Assembly (NCBI RefSeq): GCF_013294065.1
Contig: NZ_JABSNM010000013.1
Coordinates: 21,941 to 85,940 of the forward strand
DNA from: Sphaerotilus uruguayifluvii
GTDB lineage: Bacteria > Pseudomonadota > Gammaproteobacteria > Burkholderiales > Burkholderiaceae_C
Length of the DNA: 64,000 bases
Direction of reading: 5' to 3'
The notes under the pieces were generated by a model that was not told the DNA's origin, did not search any database, and saw only the letters and a list, made by a program, of their open reading frames with translations. Position numbers and translations under genes: made by a program. Positions within the stretch are counted from its first letter, which is position 1. Every line of letters begins with the position of its first letter. Positions 34,781-43,551 of the stretch are shown piece after piece.

Positions 34781-35647
34781 ATGACTTCCTCCTCCCTGCT
34801 CGAGTCGCGCGCGGCGATGCATGGCCGCCGCAAGTGGGTCAACCGCGTCGCGCTGGCGATGTCGATGGCGGCGATGGCCTTCGGCGTGTTCTGGCTGATC
34901 TGGATCCTGTTCGAGACGGTGCGCATGGGCCTGGGCGGCCTGGCCCTGTCGACCTTCACCGAGATGACGCCGCCGCCGCAGGCGGAGGTCGGCGGCCTGG
35001 CCAACGCGATCTTCGGCTCGCTGCTGATGGTGGGCCTGGCCACGCTGATCGGCACGCCGATCGGGGTGATGGCCGGCGTGTACCTGGCCGAGTACGGCCG
35101 CTCCGGCTGGCTCGGCAGCACGACGCGCTTCATCAACGACATCCTGCTGTCGGCGCCGTCGATCGTCGTGGGCCTGTTCATCTATTCGGTCTGGGTCAAC
35201 CGGGTCAAGAACTTCTCGGGCTTCGCCGGCGTGCTGGCGCTGGCGCTGATCGTCATCCCGGTGGTGATCCGCACCACCGAGAACATGCTCAGCCTGGTGC
35301 CCAACGCGATGCGCGAGGCCGCCTACGCGCTGGGCACGCCGAAGTGGAAGGTCATCCTGACGATCACGCTGAAGTCGGCCCGCGCCGGCGTCATCACCGG
35401 CGTGCTGCTGGCGGTGGCACGCATCTCCGGCGAGACCGCGCCGCTGCTGTTCACCGCGCTGTCGAACCAGTTCTGGACCTCGAACCTGAACGAGCCGATG
35501 GCCAGCCTGCCGGTGACGATCTTCAAGTTCGCGATGAGCCCGTACGAGAACTGGCAGAAGCTGGCCTGGGCGGGGGTCTTCCTGATCACCGTCGGCGTGC
35601 TCGCCCTGAACGTCGTCGCGCGGACCTTCCTGCGCAACAAGCACTGA
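34781..35647 (+). CDS. pstA: Phosphate ABC transporter permease PstA
   Basis: A 288-residue second permease subunit with about six helices. The EAA-type loop is [46 protein letters not shown]; the start region [21 protein letters not shown] is polar. It forms the channel with PstC. pstB follows after 28 nt. Confidence 0.97.
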   Translation: MTSSSLLESRAAMHGRRKWVNRVALAMSMAAMAFGVFWLIWILFETVRMGLGGLALSTFTEMTPPPQAEVGGLANAIFGSLLMVGLATLIGTPIGVMAGVYLAEYGRSGWLGSTTRFINDILLSAPSIVVGLFIYSVWVNRVKNFSGFAGVLALALIVIPVVIRTTENMLSLVPNAMREAAYALGTPKWKVILTITLKSARAGVITGVLLAVARISGETAPLLFTALSNQFWTSNLNEPMASLPVTIFKFAMSPYENWQKLAWAGVFLITVGVLALNVVARTFLRNKH

Positions 35648-35675
35648 TACCGCACTGATTTTCCGAGGTACCCCC

Positions 35676-36461
35676 ATGGACGCCCAAGTCGCCATGCCGA
35701 CGACCGAGAAGGTCAAGCTGTCGGTCCGCAACCTGAACTTCTACTACGGCCAGTTCCACGCGCTGAAGAGCATCAACATGGACATTCCCGAGAAGAAGGT
35801 CACCGCCTTCATCGGGCCGTCCGGCTGCGGCAAGTCGACGCTGCTGCGCACCTTCAACCGCATGTTCGAGCTCTATCCGGAGCAGCGCGCGCAGGGCGAG
35901 ATCCTGCTCGACGGCCAGGACATCCTGACCAGCAAGGAAGACATCTCGCTGATCCGCGCCCGCGTCGGCATGGTGTTCCAGAAGCCCACGCCCTTCCCGA
36001 TGTCGATCTACGACAACATCGCCTTCGGCGTGCGCCTGTTCGAGAACCTCTCGCGCGTCGAGATGGACGAGCGCGTGGAGTGGGCGCTGAAGAAGGCCGC
36101 GCTGTGGACCGAGGTCAAGGACAAGCTCGACAAGAGCGGCGCCGGCCTGTCGGGCGGCCAGCAGCAGCGCCTGTGCATCGCGCGCGGCATCGCGATCAAG
36201 CCCGAGGTCCTGCTGCTCGACGAGCCGTGCTCGGCGCTCGATCCGATCTCGACCGGCAAGATCGAGGAGCTCATCGACGAGCTGAAGTCCGACTACACGG
36301 TGGTCATCGTCACCCACAACATGCAGCAGGCCGCGCGCTCGTCGGACTACACCGCCTACATGTACCTGGGCGACCTGATCGAGTTCGGCCCGACCTCGGA
36401 CATCTTCATGAAGCCGCGCCGCAAGGAGACCGAGGACTACATCACCGGCCGCTTCGGCTGA
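35676..36461 (+). CDS. pstB: Phosphate ABC transporter ATP-binding protein PstB
   Basis: A 261-residue ABC ATPase. Walker A is GPSGCGKST, the Q-loop [15 protein letters not shown] is the PstB signature, the ABC motif is [16 protein letters not shown], Walker B is [13 protein letters not shown], and the switch His is in [10 protein letters not shown]. It powers the PstCA channel and contributes to phosphate sensing with PhoU and PhoR. Confidence 0.98.
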   Translation: MDAQVAMPTTEKVKLSVRNLNFYYGQFHALKSINMDIPEKKVTAFIGPSGCGKSTLLRTFNRMFELYPEQRAQGEILLDGQDILTSKEDISLIRARVGMVFQKPTPFPMSIYDNIAFGVRLFENLSRVEMDERVEWALKKAALWTEVKDKLDKSGAGLSGGQQQRLCIARGIAIKPEVLLLDEPCSALDPISTGKIEELIDELKSDYTVVIVTHNMQQAARSSDYTAYMYLGDLIEFGPTSDIFMKPRRKETEDYITGRFG

Positions 36462-36489
36462 CCCCGCCCCCGCCACGAGGACTTCCGCG

Positions 36490-37194
36490 ATGGACAAGCA
36501 TCTTTCCAGCCAGTTCGACGCCGAGCTCAGCGGCATCTCCACCCGCGTGCTCGAGATGGGTGGCCTGGTCGAGTCGCAGGTGGCCCAGGCCATCATGGCG
36601 CTGGCCCAGTTCAGCACCGAGACCGCCACGCAGGTGATCCGCATCGAGGAGCGGGTCAACCAGATGGAGGTCGAGATCGACCGCGACCTGTCGTCGATCA
36701 TCGCGCGGCGCCAGCCCACCGCGCGCGACCTGCGCCTGCTGATCGCGATCTCCAAGACGATCGGCAACCTCGAGCGCGTCGGCGACGAGGCCGCGCGCAT
36801 CGCCCGCACCGTCCAGGGTCTGGTGAGCACCGGGGTGTCGAGCCGCCTGCGCTTTCCGGTGAGCGATGTCTCGCACGAGGCCAGCCTGGCGACCAACCTG
36901 CTGCGCAAGGCCCTCGACGCCTTCGCGCGGCTGGACACGCTGCAGGCGCTCGAGGTGATCCGCCAGGACAACGAGATCGACCGCGAGTTCGACGGCCTGA
37001 TGCGCAAGCTGATCACCTACATGATGGAGGATCCGCGCACCATCTCGGCGGCGATCGACCTGGTCTTCGTCGCCAAGGCGATCGAGCGCGTCGGCGATCA
37101 CGCGAAGAACCTGGCCGAGCAGATCATCTACATCGTCAAGGGCACCGACGTGCGTCACAGCCCGCCCGACGCGGTGGCCGATCTGGTCAAGTGA
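36490..37194 (+). CDS. phoU: Phosphate transport system regulator PhoU
   Basis: A 234-residue all-helical protein made of two PhoU three-helix repeats; conserved E/DXXXD-type metal sites are seen in RVNQMEVEIDRDLSSIIARRQPTARDLR and DNEIDREFDGLMRKLITYMMEDPR. It links PstSCAB activity to PhoR and keeps PhoB off when phosphate is plentiful. phoB begins 1 nt after its stop. Confidence 0.97.
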   Translation: MDKHLSSQFDAELSGISTRVLEMGGLVESQVAQAIMALAQFSTETATQVIRIEERVNQMEVEIDRDLSSIIARRQPTARDLRLLIAISKTIGNLERVGDEAARIARTVQGLVSTGVSSRLRFPVSDVSHEASLATNLLRKALDAFARLDTLQALEVIRQDNEIDREFDGLMRKLITYMMEDPRTISAAIDLVFVAKAIERVGDHAKNLAEQIIYIVKGTDVRHSPPDAVADLVK

Positions 37195-37195
37195 C

Positions 37196-37897
37196 GTGAC
37201 GCGCTGCCTGATCGTCGAGGACGAGCCGGCGATCGCCGAGCTGATCGCCGTCCACCTGCGCCACGCCGGGCACGAGGTCGCCCTCGCGGCGACCGTGCCC
37301 GAGGCCCGGGCGGCGGTCGACGCGGTGCTGCCCGACCTGGTGGTGCTGGACTGGATGCTGCCCGGCGGCACCGGGCTGGAGCTGGCGCGCCACTGGCGGG
37401 CGGCGGCACGCACCCGCGAGCTGCCGATCCTGATGCTGACCGCGCGCAGCGACGAGGCCGACATGATCGCCGGACTCGACGCCGGGGCCGACGACTATCT
37501 GGTCAAGCCCTTCTCGCCGGGCGCGCTGATGGCGCGCATCCGTGCGGTGCTGCGCCGGCGCGCACCGGCGGCGCTGGGCGAGGGCCAGCTCCAGGTCGGC
37601 CCGATCCGGCTCGACCAGGGCGCGCACCGGGTCGAGGTCGACGGGCGGACGCTGCGGCTCGGGCCGACCGAGTTCCGGCTGCTGCAGCACCTGATGGCGC
37701 ATCCGGAGCGGGTGCACAGCCGCTCGCAGCTGCTCGACCGGGTCTGGGGCGATCATGTCTTCATCGAGGAGCGCACCGTCGATGTCCACATCAAGCGCCT
37801 GCGCGAGTCGCTGGCGCCGGCCGATGCCGGGCGGATGATCGAGACGGTGCGCGGGGCCGGCTACCGCCTTCTGCGCGACCGGCCGGCGAGCGACTGA
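37196..37897 (+). CDS. phoB: Phosphate regulon response regulator PhoB
   Basis: A 233-residue OmpR-family response regulator. The receiver domain has the acidic pocket VEDEP, phospho-acceptor D52 in LVVLDWMLPG, and the conserved Lys in YLVKPF near residue 103. The C-terminal winged helix contains LGPTEFRLLQHLMAHPERVHSRSQLLDRVWG and RTVDVHIKRLRESL. It starts with GTG. It should bind the Pho box upstream of pstS. Confidence 0.95.
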   Translation: MTRCLIVEDEPAIAELIAVHLRHAGHEVALAATVPEARAAVDAVLPDLVVLDWMLPGGTGLELARHWRAAARTRELPILMLTARSDEADMIAGLDAGADDYLVKPFSPGALMARIRAVLRRRAPAALGEGQLQVGPIRLDQGAHRVEVDGRTLRLGPTEFRLLQHLMAHPERVHSRSQLLDRVWGDHVFIEERTVDVHIKRLRESLAPADAGRMIETVRGAGYRLLRDRPASD

Positions 37898-37913
37898 ACC
37901 ACACGGGAACATC

Positions 37914-39269
37914 ATGAGTCTGGCGCTCAAGCGCCTGCTGGTCCTGCTGCGTGACCTCAGCCTGCTGGCGATGCTGGGGGGCGTGGCCGGACTGAAGCTG
38001 GGAGCCCCGGTGCTCGGCACCTGGATCGGCGCGCTGCTCGGCGCGGCCTGGGCCGGATGGCGCGACGCGCGCCGCGCCGGCCGGCTGATGCGCTGGATGC
38101 GCGGCGACATGGAGGCGGCGGCGCCGCGCGACGGCGAGCTCTGGGGCGAGCTGGCCTACCGCACCGAGCGCGCGCTGCTGCTGCGCGAGCGGGCGCTGCA
38201 GGCCGAGCGCGAACGCCTCGCCGAATTCCTCAGCGCGATCGACGCCTCGCCCAACGGCGTGCTGCTGCTGGGCGCCGACGAGCAGATCGTCTGGCTCAGC
38301 CAGGTGGCGGCCGTGCACCTCGGACTGGACCGCGAGCGCGATCTCGGCCAGCGCATCACGAACCTGGTGCGCGCGCCGGCCTTCGTCTCGACGCTGCAGT
38401 CCGGCAGCGCCGAGCCGGTGCTGATGAACGGCCGCGCGCTGCAGCAGATGCTGTCGGTGCTGGTGCGGCGCTACGGCCAGGGCCAGTGCCTGGTGCTGAC
38501 CCAGGACGTGACCGAGCGGCTGCGCAACGAGGCGATGCGACGCGACTTCGTCGCCAATGTCTCGCACGAGATCCGCACGCCGCTGACGGTGCTCGGCGGC
38601 TTCGTCGAGACGATGGCGACGCTGCCGCTCGGCGAGGAGGAGCGCGCGCGCATGCTGACGATGATGTCGCAGCAGACCGCGCGCATGCAGACGCTGGTGG
38701 CCGACCTGCTGACGCTGGCGCGGCTGGAGGGCAGCCCGCAGCCGCCGCCGGGCGACTGGCATGCGGTGGCCGACCTGCTCGAGCGCATCGGCATCGAGGT
38801 CGAGGGCCTGTCGCGCGGCCGCCACCGCCTGGTGCTGCCCGACCCGGAGGACGCGGCGCTGCAGGGTGTCGAGATCGCCGGCAGCCTGGGCGAGCTGATG
38901 TCGGCGATGACCAACCTGGCGAGCAACGCGGTGCGCTACACGCCCGATGGCGGGCGCATCGAGATCGCCTGGACCTGCCGCGAGGGCGGCGGCGCGGTCT
39001 TCGAGGTGCGCGACAGCGGCATCGGCATCGCGCCGGAGCACCTGCCGCGGCTGACCGAGCGCTTCTACCGCGTCGACGGCAGCCGCTCGCGCGAGACCGG
39101 CGGCACCGGCCTGGGCCTGTCGATCGTCAAGCATGTGGTGCAGCGCCACGGCGCGGAGCTGACGATCGACAGCCAGCCCGGCCAGGGCTCGACCTTCCGC
39201 ATCCTGTTCCCGGCGTCGCGCGTGCACTGCCGCGCCGCCGCGCCGGCCCTTCAGGACGCGCGGCGGTAG
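37914..39269 (+). CDS. phoR: Phosphate regulon sensor histidine kinase PhoR
   Basis: A 451-residue membrane histidine kinase: two closely spaced N-terminal helices (about residues 10-50), a PAS domain, HisKA with phospho-acceptor His218 in FVANVSHEIRTPLTVL, and HATPase motifs N-box (NLASNAVRYTPDGG), G1 (DSGIGI) and G2 (GGTGLGLSIVKHVV). No large periplasmic domain, as is typical of PhoR, which senses phosphate through PstSCAB/PhoU. Its 3' end overlaps the converging membrane-protein gene by 19 nt. Confidence 0.96.
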   Translation: MSLALKRLLVLLRDLSLLAMLGGVAGLKLGAPVLGTWIGALLGAAWAGWRDARRAGRLMRWMRGDMEAAAPRDGELWGELAYRTERALLLRERALQAERERLAEFLSAIDASPNGVLLLGADEQIVWLSQVAAVHLGLDRERDLGQRITNLVRAPAFVSTLQSGSAEPVLMNGRALQQMLSVLVRRYGQGQCLVLTQDVTERLRNEAMRRDFVANVSHEIRTPLTVLGGFVETMATLPLGEEERARMLTMMSQQTARMQTLVADLLTLARLEGSPQPPPGDWHAVADLLERIGIEVEGLSRGRHRLVLPDPEDAALQGVEIAGSLGELMSAMTNLASNAVRYTPDGGRIEIAWTCREGGGAVFEVRDSGIGIAPEHLPRLTERFYRVDGSRSRETGGTGLGLSIVKHVVQRHGAELTIDSQPGQGSTFRILFPASRVHCRAAAPALQDARR

Positions 39270-40924
39270 ATCAGGATCACCTCGTCGCGGTCGGTCGGCC
39301 GGCGCACCCGCGCCTGCAGCGTCCAGCCGGGCACCTGCGGCGAGCGCTGGCGCGTCTCGGGCGTGCCGATGCGCTCGTGGTGGTCGAGCACCATCCAGCG
39401 GCATTCGAGGCGGCGCGGGTCGCGCGACAGCGTCCAGTGGCCGTGCACCTCGAGCGCGGCGAGCTGGCTGCGGCTGAAGCCGGGCGCGACGAGGCAGCCG
39501 CCTTCGGGCAGATGGCGCGCGAGCTGGGTCACCATCGGCCGGTAGCTGCGCGCGTAGTCGAGCACCGGCAGCCACAGCGTCATCAGCAGCAGCCAGCCCA
39601 GCGCGACGCCGCCGGCCGGCAGCACCAGGCTCTTCCACAGCGCCTGGCGGTGCCGCCCGGTGCGCCAGCGCACCAGGGCCAGCCAGGCCAGCGTGCCGGC
39701 GGCGGCCAGCGCCAGCGCCAGCGGCTGGAAGACCGGCACGAAGCCCGGCGCCAGCCGCGCGATGTTGATGGCCGGCTGCGCCGGCACGCCGGTGTGCATC
39801 GACAGGTAGATGATCCAGATCGTCAGCGCGCTGGCGCTGAAGAAGAAGACCGAGAACCAGTCGATCGCCGCGCTGACGCTGCGCCTGAGCGTGGGCAGCG
39901 CGAAGGCGGCCATGATCGCCAGCGCCGGCAGCGCCAGCATCAGCGCGCGGTCCGAGCCGCCCATGCCCAGGCTGGCCGCCAGCGCGATCAGCAGCACCGC
40001 CAGCGGCACCGACAGGTGGCGCTTGAGCAGCTGGCGGCGCCAGCGCCACAGCGTCCAGGCCGCCATCGGGCCGATCGGCCAGGTGAACCACAGCAGCAGC
40101 TGCAGCGTGCCGCCGGGGTCTTCCGGCGCCTGCAGGCGCCAGATCCACGCCTGCAGCACGGTGGCGGTGGCGACCTCGAGCACGGCGCCGGCCAGCAGCC
40201 AGGGCACCAGCCGTCGCGCGTCGGCATAGCTCGAGCGCAGGCTGATCAGCATGCCGGCCAGCGCCAGCAGCAGCCCGGTCGTGGCCGCGCCGCTGGCGGC
40301 CATCAGCATCGGCGCCAGCAGCACCGCCAGCCGTGCGTGCCAGGGCCGGTAGGGGCTGGCAGCCAGGCCGTAGAGCATCACGGCCGTCGCGGCCAGCTGC
40401 ACCAGCTCCGGCGTCGTCTCGTGGCCGAGCTGCAGCAGGCCCAGCGGCGCGATCAGCGCCAGCAGCGCGCCGTCGGCGATCGCGCGGGCGTAGTCGACCG
40501 GATGGGCCTCGCCGCCAAAGGCGAAGGCCACCGGCTGGGCGGCCTCGGTGCGCGCCAGGTGCAGCGTCGCGTACCACACCAGCGCCATCGTCGCGGCCAG
40601 CAGCAGCGCGAAGGGAATGCGCGCGGCCAGCGCCGGATCGAGTCCCAGCGGCGACAGCAGCGCCATCGCGGCCGCGCCGATCCAGTAGGGCAGCACGCTG
40701 CCGTCGCCGGGCAGGCCGGCGATCGACGGGTGCAGCCAGCCCGACTCGCCGCGCAGCAGGCTGGTCATGTAGCCGTAGGCGGTGATGTCGGCGTTCTTCC
40801 ACGGGTCGCGGCCGAACACCCCCGGCAGCAGGTAGGCGGCGCACAGCAGCAGCAGCCCCAGCCGTGGCAGGCGCTCCACGGCACGTTGAGGCACCAGTGC
40901 GGGTGTGGGTCGGGTGTCGGTCAC
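39251..40924 (-). CDS. Polytopic membrane protein, GT-C / ArnT-like glycosyltransferase candidate
   Basis: A 557-residue protein with roughly 11-12 hydrophobic helices and a C-terminal soluble tail of about 100 residues. The first periplasmic loop, GRDPWKNADITAYGYM, has the Asp and general layout of GT-C (ArnT/PMT-like, GT39/GT83) enzymes, and later residues LPEGGCLVAPGFSRSQLAAL resemble the soluble domain of such proteins. Lipid-linked sugar transfer to an envelope acceptor is the best inference; acceptor and sugar are unknown. It lies downstream of rpmE across a terminator and has no close partner gene. Confidence 0.65.
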   Translation of the reverse strand: MTDTRPTPALVPQRAVERLPRLGLLLLCAAYLLPGVFGRDPWKNADITAYGYMTSLLRGESGWLHPSIAGLPGDGSVLPYWIGAAAMALLSPLGLDPALAARIPFALLLAATMALVWYATLHLARTEAAQPVAFAFGGEAHPVDYARAIADGALLALIAPLGLLQLGHETTPELVQLAATAVMLYGLAASPYRPWHARLAVLLAPMLMAASGAATTGLLLALAGMLISLRSSYADARRLVPWLLAGAVLEVATATVLQAWIWRLQAPEDPGGTLQLLLWFTWPIGPMAAWTLWRWRRQLLKRHLSVPLAVLLIALAASLGMGGSDRALMLALPALAIMAAFALPTLRRSVSAAIDWFSVFFFSASALTIWIIYLSMHTGVPAQPAINIARLAPGFVPVFQPLALALAAAGTLAWLALVRWRTGRHRQALWKSLVLPAGGVALGWLLLMTLWLPVLDYARSYRPMVTQLARHLPEGGCLVAPGFSRSQLAALEVHGHWTLSRDPRRLECRWMVLDHHERIGTPETRQRSPQVPGWTLQARVRRPTDRDEVILIYRRAS

Positions 40925-40954
40925 GGGCAGGCGGCGCGGCCGGACCGCGCAGGC

Positions 40955-40981
40955 AATAAAAAAGGCAGCCCGGGCTGCCTT
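40955..40981 (-). terminator. Intrinsic terminator of rpmE
   Basis: On the minus strand AAGGCAGCCCGGGCTGCCTT, a perfect palindrome, runs into TTTTATT. It lies 65 nt after the L31 stop and 30 nt before the next minus-strand gene, which would therefore need its own promoter or read-through. Confidence 0.9.
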
Positions 40982-41045
40982 CGTGGCGCGCGGCCCGCGC
41001 AGTGGCCGGCCGTGCTTCGATTCCGGTGGCCCGGAGATCGGGAGA

Positions 41046-41303
41046 TCAGCGCTTGATGCCGACCTTGAACTTGTTGCGGAACTTCTCGACGCGACCGCCC
41101 AGGTTGTCGACGCTCTTCTGCTGGCCGGTGTAGAACGGGTGCGTCTCGCTGGTGGTTTCCAGCTTGAACAGCGGCAGCTCGCGGCCGTCTTCCAGCGTGA
41201 TCTTTTCCTTGGTCGGAGCGCACGAACGCGTCACGAACTGGAAGCCGTTGGACAGGTCGACGAAGCAGACGTCGCGGTAGTTCGGGTGGATGCCGTCTTT
41301 CAT
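41046..41303 (-). CDS. rpmE2: 50S ribosomal protein L31, type B (zinc-independent)
   Basis: An 85-residue L31. It starts [20 protein letters not shown] and has the type B insertion [33 protein letters not shown]; the CxxC zinc-ribbon of type A L31 is missing, although two isolated cysteines remain. Type B paralogues elsewhere replace the zinc form under zinc limitation. No Zur-box-like sequence was recognised upstream. ATG 41303 is chosen from the family start. Confidence 0.95.
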   Translation of the reverse strand: MKDGIHPNYRDVCFVDLSNGFQFVTRSCAPTKEKITLEDGRELPLFKLETTSETHPFYTGQQKSVDNLGGRVEKFRNKFKVGIKR

Positions 41304-41380
41304 GGGGATGCTCGCTGTGGTGCCGGGAGCCACCGCCCGCACCATGCGTAGCAGCACTTTCCGACAGCGGAAAAACCTCG

Positions 41381-41408
41381 ATTATAGCCCGTGCCCGGCG
41401 GGCACGGG
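41381..41408 (-). promoter_or_regulatory. rho terminator-like hairpin overlapping the rpmE2 promoter
   Basis: On the minus strand, CCCGTGCCCGCCGGGCACGGG (plus-strand positions 41388-41408) forms a GC-rich hairpin 20 nt after the rho stop, and the perfect -10 hexamer TATAAT follows 1 nt later (41381-41386). The hairpin occupies the place of a -35 element. The TATAAT most likely starts the L31 transcript about 70 nt upstream of its ATG. Confidence 0.55.
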
Positions 41409-41428
41409 AAGGGCGCGCGCGAGCGGTC

Positions 41429-42691
41429 TCAGCCGCCGCGGCGCATCAGGTCGAAGAAGTCCAGGTTGCTCTTCGTCGACTTCATCTTGTTGAGGATGAA
41501 CTCCATCGCCTCGATCTCGTCCATCGGGTAGAGCAGCTTCCGGAGGATCCAGGTCTTCTGCAGGATCTCGGGCTTGAGCAGCAGCTCCTCGCGGCGCGTG
41601 CCCGACTTGTTCAGCAGGATCGACGGGTAGACGCGCTTCTCGGCCATGCGGCGGTCCAGGTGGATCTCGCAGTTGCCGGTGCCCTTGAATTCCTCGTAGA
41701 TCACCTCGTCCATGCGGCTGCCGGTGTCGACCAGCGCGGTGCCGATGATGGTGAGCGAGCCGCCTTCCTCGACGTTGCGCGCCGCGCCGAAGAATCGCTT
41801 GGGGCGCTGCAGCGCGCCCGCGTCGACGCCGCCGGTCAGCACCTTGCCCGAGGAGGGCAGCACGTTGTTGTAGGCGCGCGCCAGGCGGGTGATCGAGTCC
41901 AGCAGGATGATCACGTCCTTGCGCAGCTCGACCAGGCGCTTGGCGCGCTCGATCACCATCTCGGCGACCTGGACGTGGCGGGCGGCCGGCTCGTCGAAGG
42001 TCGAGCTGATGACCTCGCCGCGCACGGTGCGCTGCATCTCGGTCACTTCCTCGGGACGCTCGTCGACCAGCAGCACGATCAGGTGCACGTCGGGGTTGTT
42101 CGCCACCAGCGCGTGCGCCAGGTGCTGCATCATCACGGTCTTGCCGCTCTTCGGCGGCGCGACGAGCAGCGCGCGCTGGCCTTTGCCGATCGGCGCGATC
42201 AGGTCGATGATGCGGCTGGTGATGTTCTCCTCGCCGCGGATGTCACGCTCGAGCCTGAACTGTTCCTTGGGGAACAGCGGGGTCAGGTTCTCGAACATGA
42301 TCTTGTTCTTCGATTCCTCCGGCGTCAGGTTGTTGACGCGGTCGACCTTGACCAGCGCGAAGTAGCGCTCGCCGTCCTTCGGCACGCGCACCTCGCCCTC
42401 GATCATGTCGCCGGTGTGGAGGTTGAAGCGGCGGATCTGGCTGGGCGACAGGTAGATGTCGTCGGTCGACGCCAGGAAGCTGGTGTCGGGCGAGCGCAGG
42501 AAGCCGAAGCCGTCGGGCAGCACTTCGAGCACGCCGTCGCCGAAGATCTGCTCGCCCTGCTTGGCGCGCTTCTTCATGATCGCGAACATCAGCTCCTGCT
42601 TGCGCAGGCGGCTGGCATTCTCGATCTCGAGCGTCTCCGCCATCCGGACGAGCGCCGAGATGTGTTGAGCCTTGAGTTCGGAAAGGTGCAT
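41429..42691 (-). CDS. rho: Transcription termination factor Rho
   Basis: A 420-residue RNA-dependent hexameric helicase. The N-terminal helical domain [19 protein letters not shown] leads to the RNA-binding CSD with [29 protein letters not shown]; the ATPase has Walker [13 protein letters not shown], Walker [17 protein letters not shown], the Q-loop [17 protein letters not shown], and the R-loop [27 protein letters not shown]. Family length. It lies between trxA and rpmE2. Confidence 0.98.
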   Translation of the reverse strand: MHLSELKAQHISALVRMAETLEIENASRLRKQELMFAIMKKRAKQGEQIFGDGVLEVLPDGFGFLRSPDTSFLASTDDIYLSPSQIRRFNLHTGDMIEGEVRVPKDGERYFALVKVDRVNNLTPEESKNKIMFENLTPLFPKEQFRLERDIRGEENITSRIIDLIAPIGKGQRALLVAPPKSGKTVMMQHLAHALVANNPDVHLIVLLVDERPEEVTEMQRTVRGEVISSTFDEPAARHVQVAEMVIERAKRLVELRKDVIILLDSITRLARAYNNVLPSSGKVLTGGVDAGALQRPKRFFGAARNVEEGGSLTIIGTALVDTGSRMDEVIYEEFKGTGNCEIHLDRRMAEKRVYPSILLNKSGTRREELLLKPEILQKTWILRKLLYPMDEIEAMEFILNKMKSTKSNLDFFDLMRRGG

Positions 42692-42913
42692 AGGGTCGGG
42701 CCCTGAAATCAGGCCTTGCCGGTGCCAGCCGGACAGGCCGAAGGGGTCGGACCCCTCCGGATCCTGCGGCTCGCCGAGGACCGCGGCCGCATCGGATCGC
42801 GATGCGGCATGCGGACGGTGAGGGGGCTGGGGAGGGGGCCGACGCTGCGCGCTCCAGCGTCTGCGTCAGGGGCAGCAATCCGGGCTGGACCGGCGCGCAG
42901 TGGCATTCGTCAT

Positions 42914-42979
42914 GTCTGCAGCAGCGGGCGCTGCTGCAGACCGGACGAATTATAGGTTGGACTTGATGAAATCGGTCAA
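42914..42979 (-). promoter_or_regulatory. Candidate rho promoter and leader hairpin overlapping the trxA end
   Basis: On the minus strand a perfect TATAAT (42949-42954) includes the TAA stop of trxA. TTGACC (42974-42979), inside trxA, is 19 nt upstream. Immediately downstream is a 12-13 bp hairpin, GTCTGCAGCAGCG / CGCTGCTGCAGAC (42914-42941), which may terminate trxA or structure the 220-nt rho leader. Long leaders with autoregulation are known for rho in enterobacteria; here that is inference. Confidence 0.5.
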
Positions 42980-43279
42980 CTGCGCCTTGTTCAGCGCGCC
43001 GACCTTGGTCGCGGCGAGCTCGCCGCCCTTGAAGATCATCAGCGTCGGGATGCCGCGGATGCCGAAGCGCGCCGGCACGTCGCGGTTGTCGTCGACGTTC
43101 ATCTTGGCGACGACCAGCTGGCCGTTGAACTCGCCTGCCACCGCATCGAGCACCGGCGCGATCGCCTTGCACGGGCCGCACCACTCGGCCCAGTAGTCGA
43201 CCAGCACCGGCTTGTCGGCATTGAGCACGTCGGCTTCGAAGGAGGCATCGGAGATGTGTTTGATGAGGTCGCTGCTCAT
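42950..43279 (-). CDS. trxA: Thioredoxin 1
   Basis: A 109-residue thioredoxin, the cytoplasmic disulfide reductant. The active site WCGPCK is at residues 33-38 with redox cysteines C34 and C37; the cis-Pro loop is [15 protein letters not shown]. The stop codon forms part of the likely rho -10. The order trxA-rho is conserved in proteobacteria. Confidence 0.98.
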   Translation of the reverse strand: MSSDLIKHISDASFEADVLNADKPVLVDYWAEWCGPCKAIAPVLDAVAGEFNGQLVVAKMNVDDNRDVPARFGIRGIPTLMIFKGGELAATKVGALNKAQLTDFIKSNL

Positions 43280-43551
43280 GGGAATTCCGTCGAGGGACAG
43301 AGAAGGCCGGTCCTGACGGCCGGCCGGGAAATCGATGCTGCAATTCTGGCACGAACCGGCCGGGCCCGCGTCCGACGGGCCTGCGCGAGGCGGCGCCGGA
43401 TCGCCCGGGTTTCTGCCGATCCGATCGGATTCGGTCGATCAGCAGGGGATTCACCGGGGTTTGCCGGCCATTTCCATGCATGAGAGCGTGCAGTGCCGGC
43501 GTCCAATCGGCGCATGACGAACACCGACGATCGCCCCCGATCGCAAGCATG
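43280..43551. other. Divergent intergenic region trxA / kinase-HDOD gene
   Basis: This 272-nt stretch contains no supportable gene. It carries a perfect 12-bp palindrome ATCCGATCGGAT at 43419-43430, extendable with one mismatch or bulge to CCG...CGG, which could be an operator. No confident promoter hexamers were found. Confidence 0.4.
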
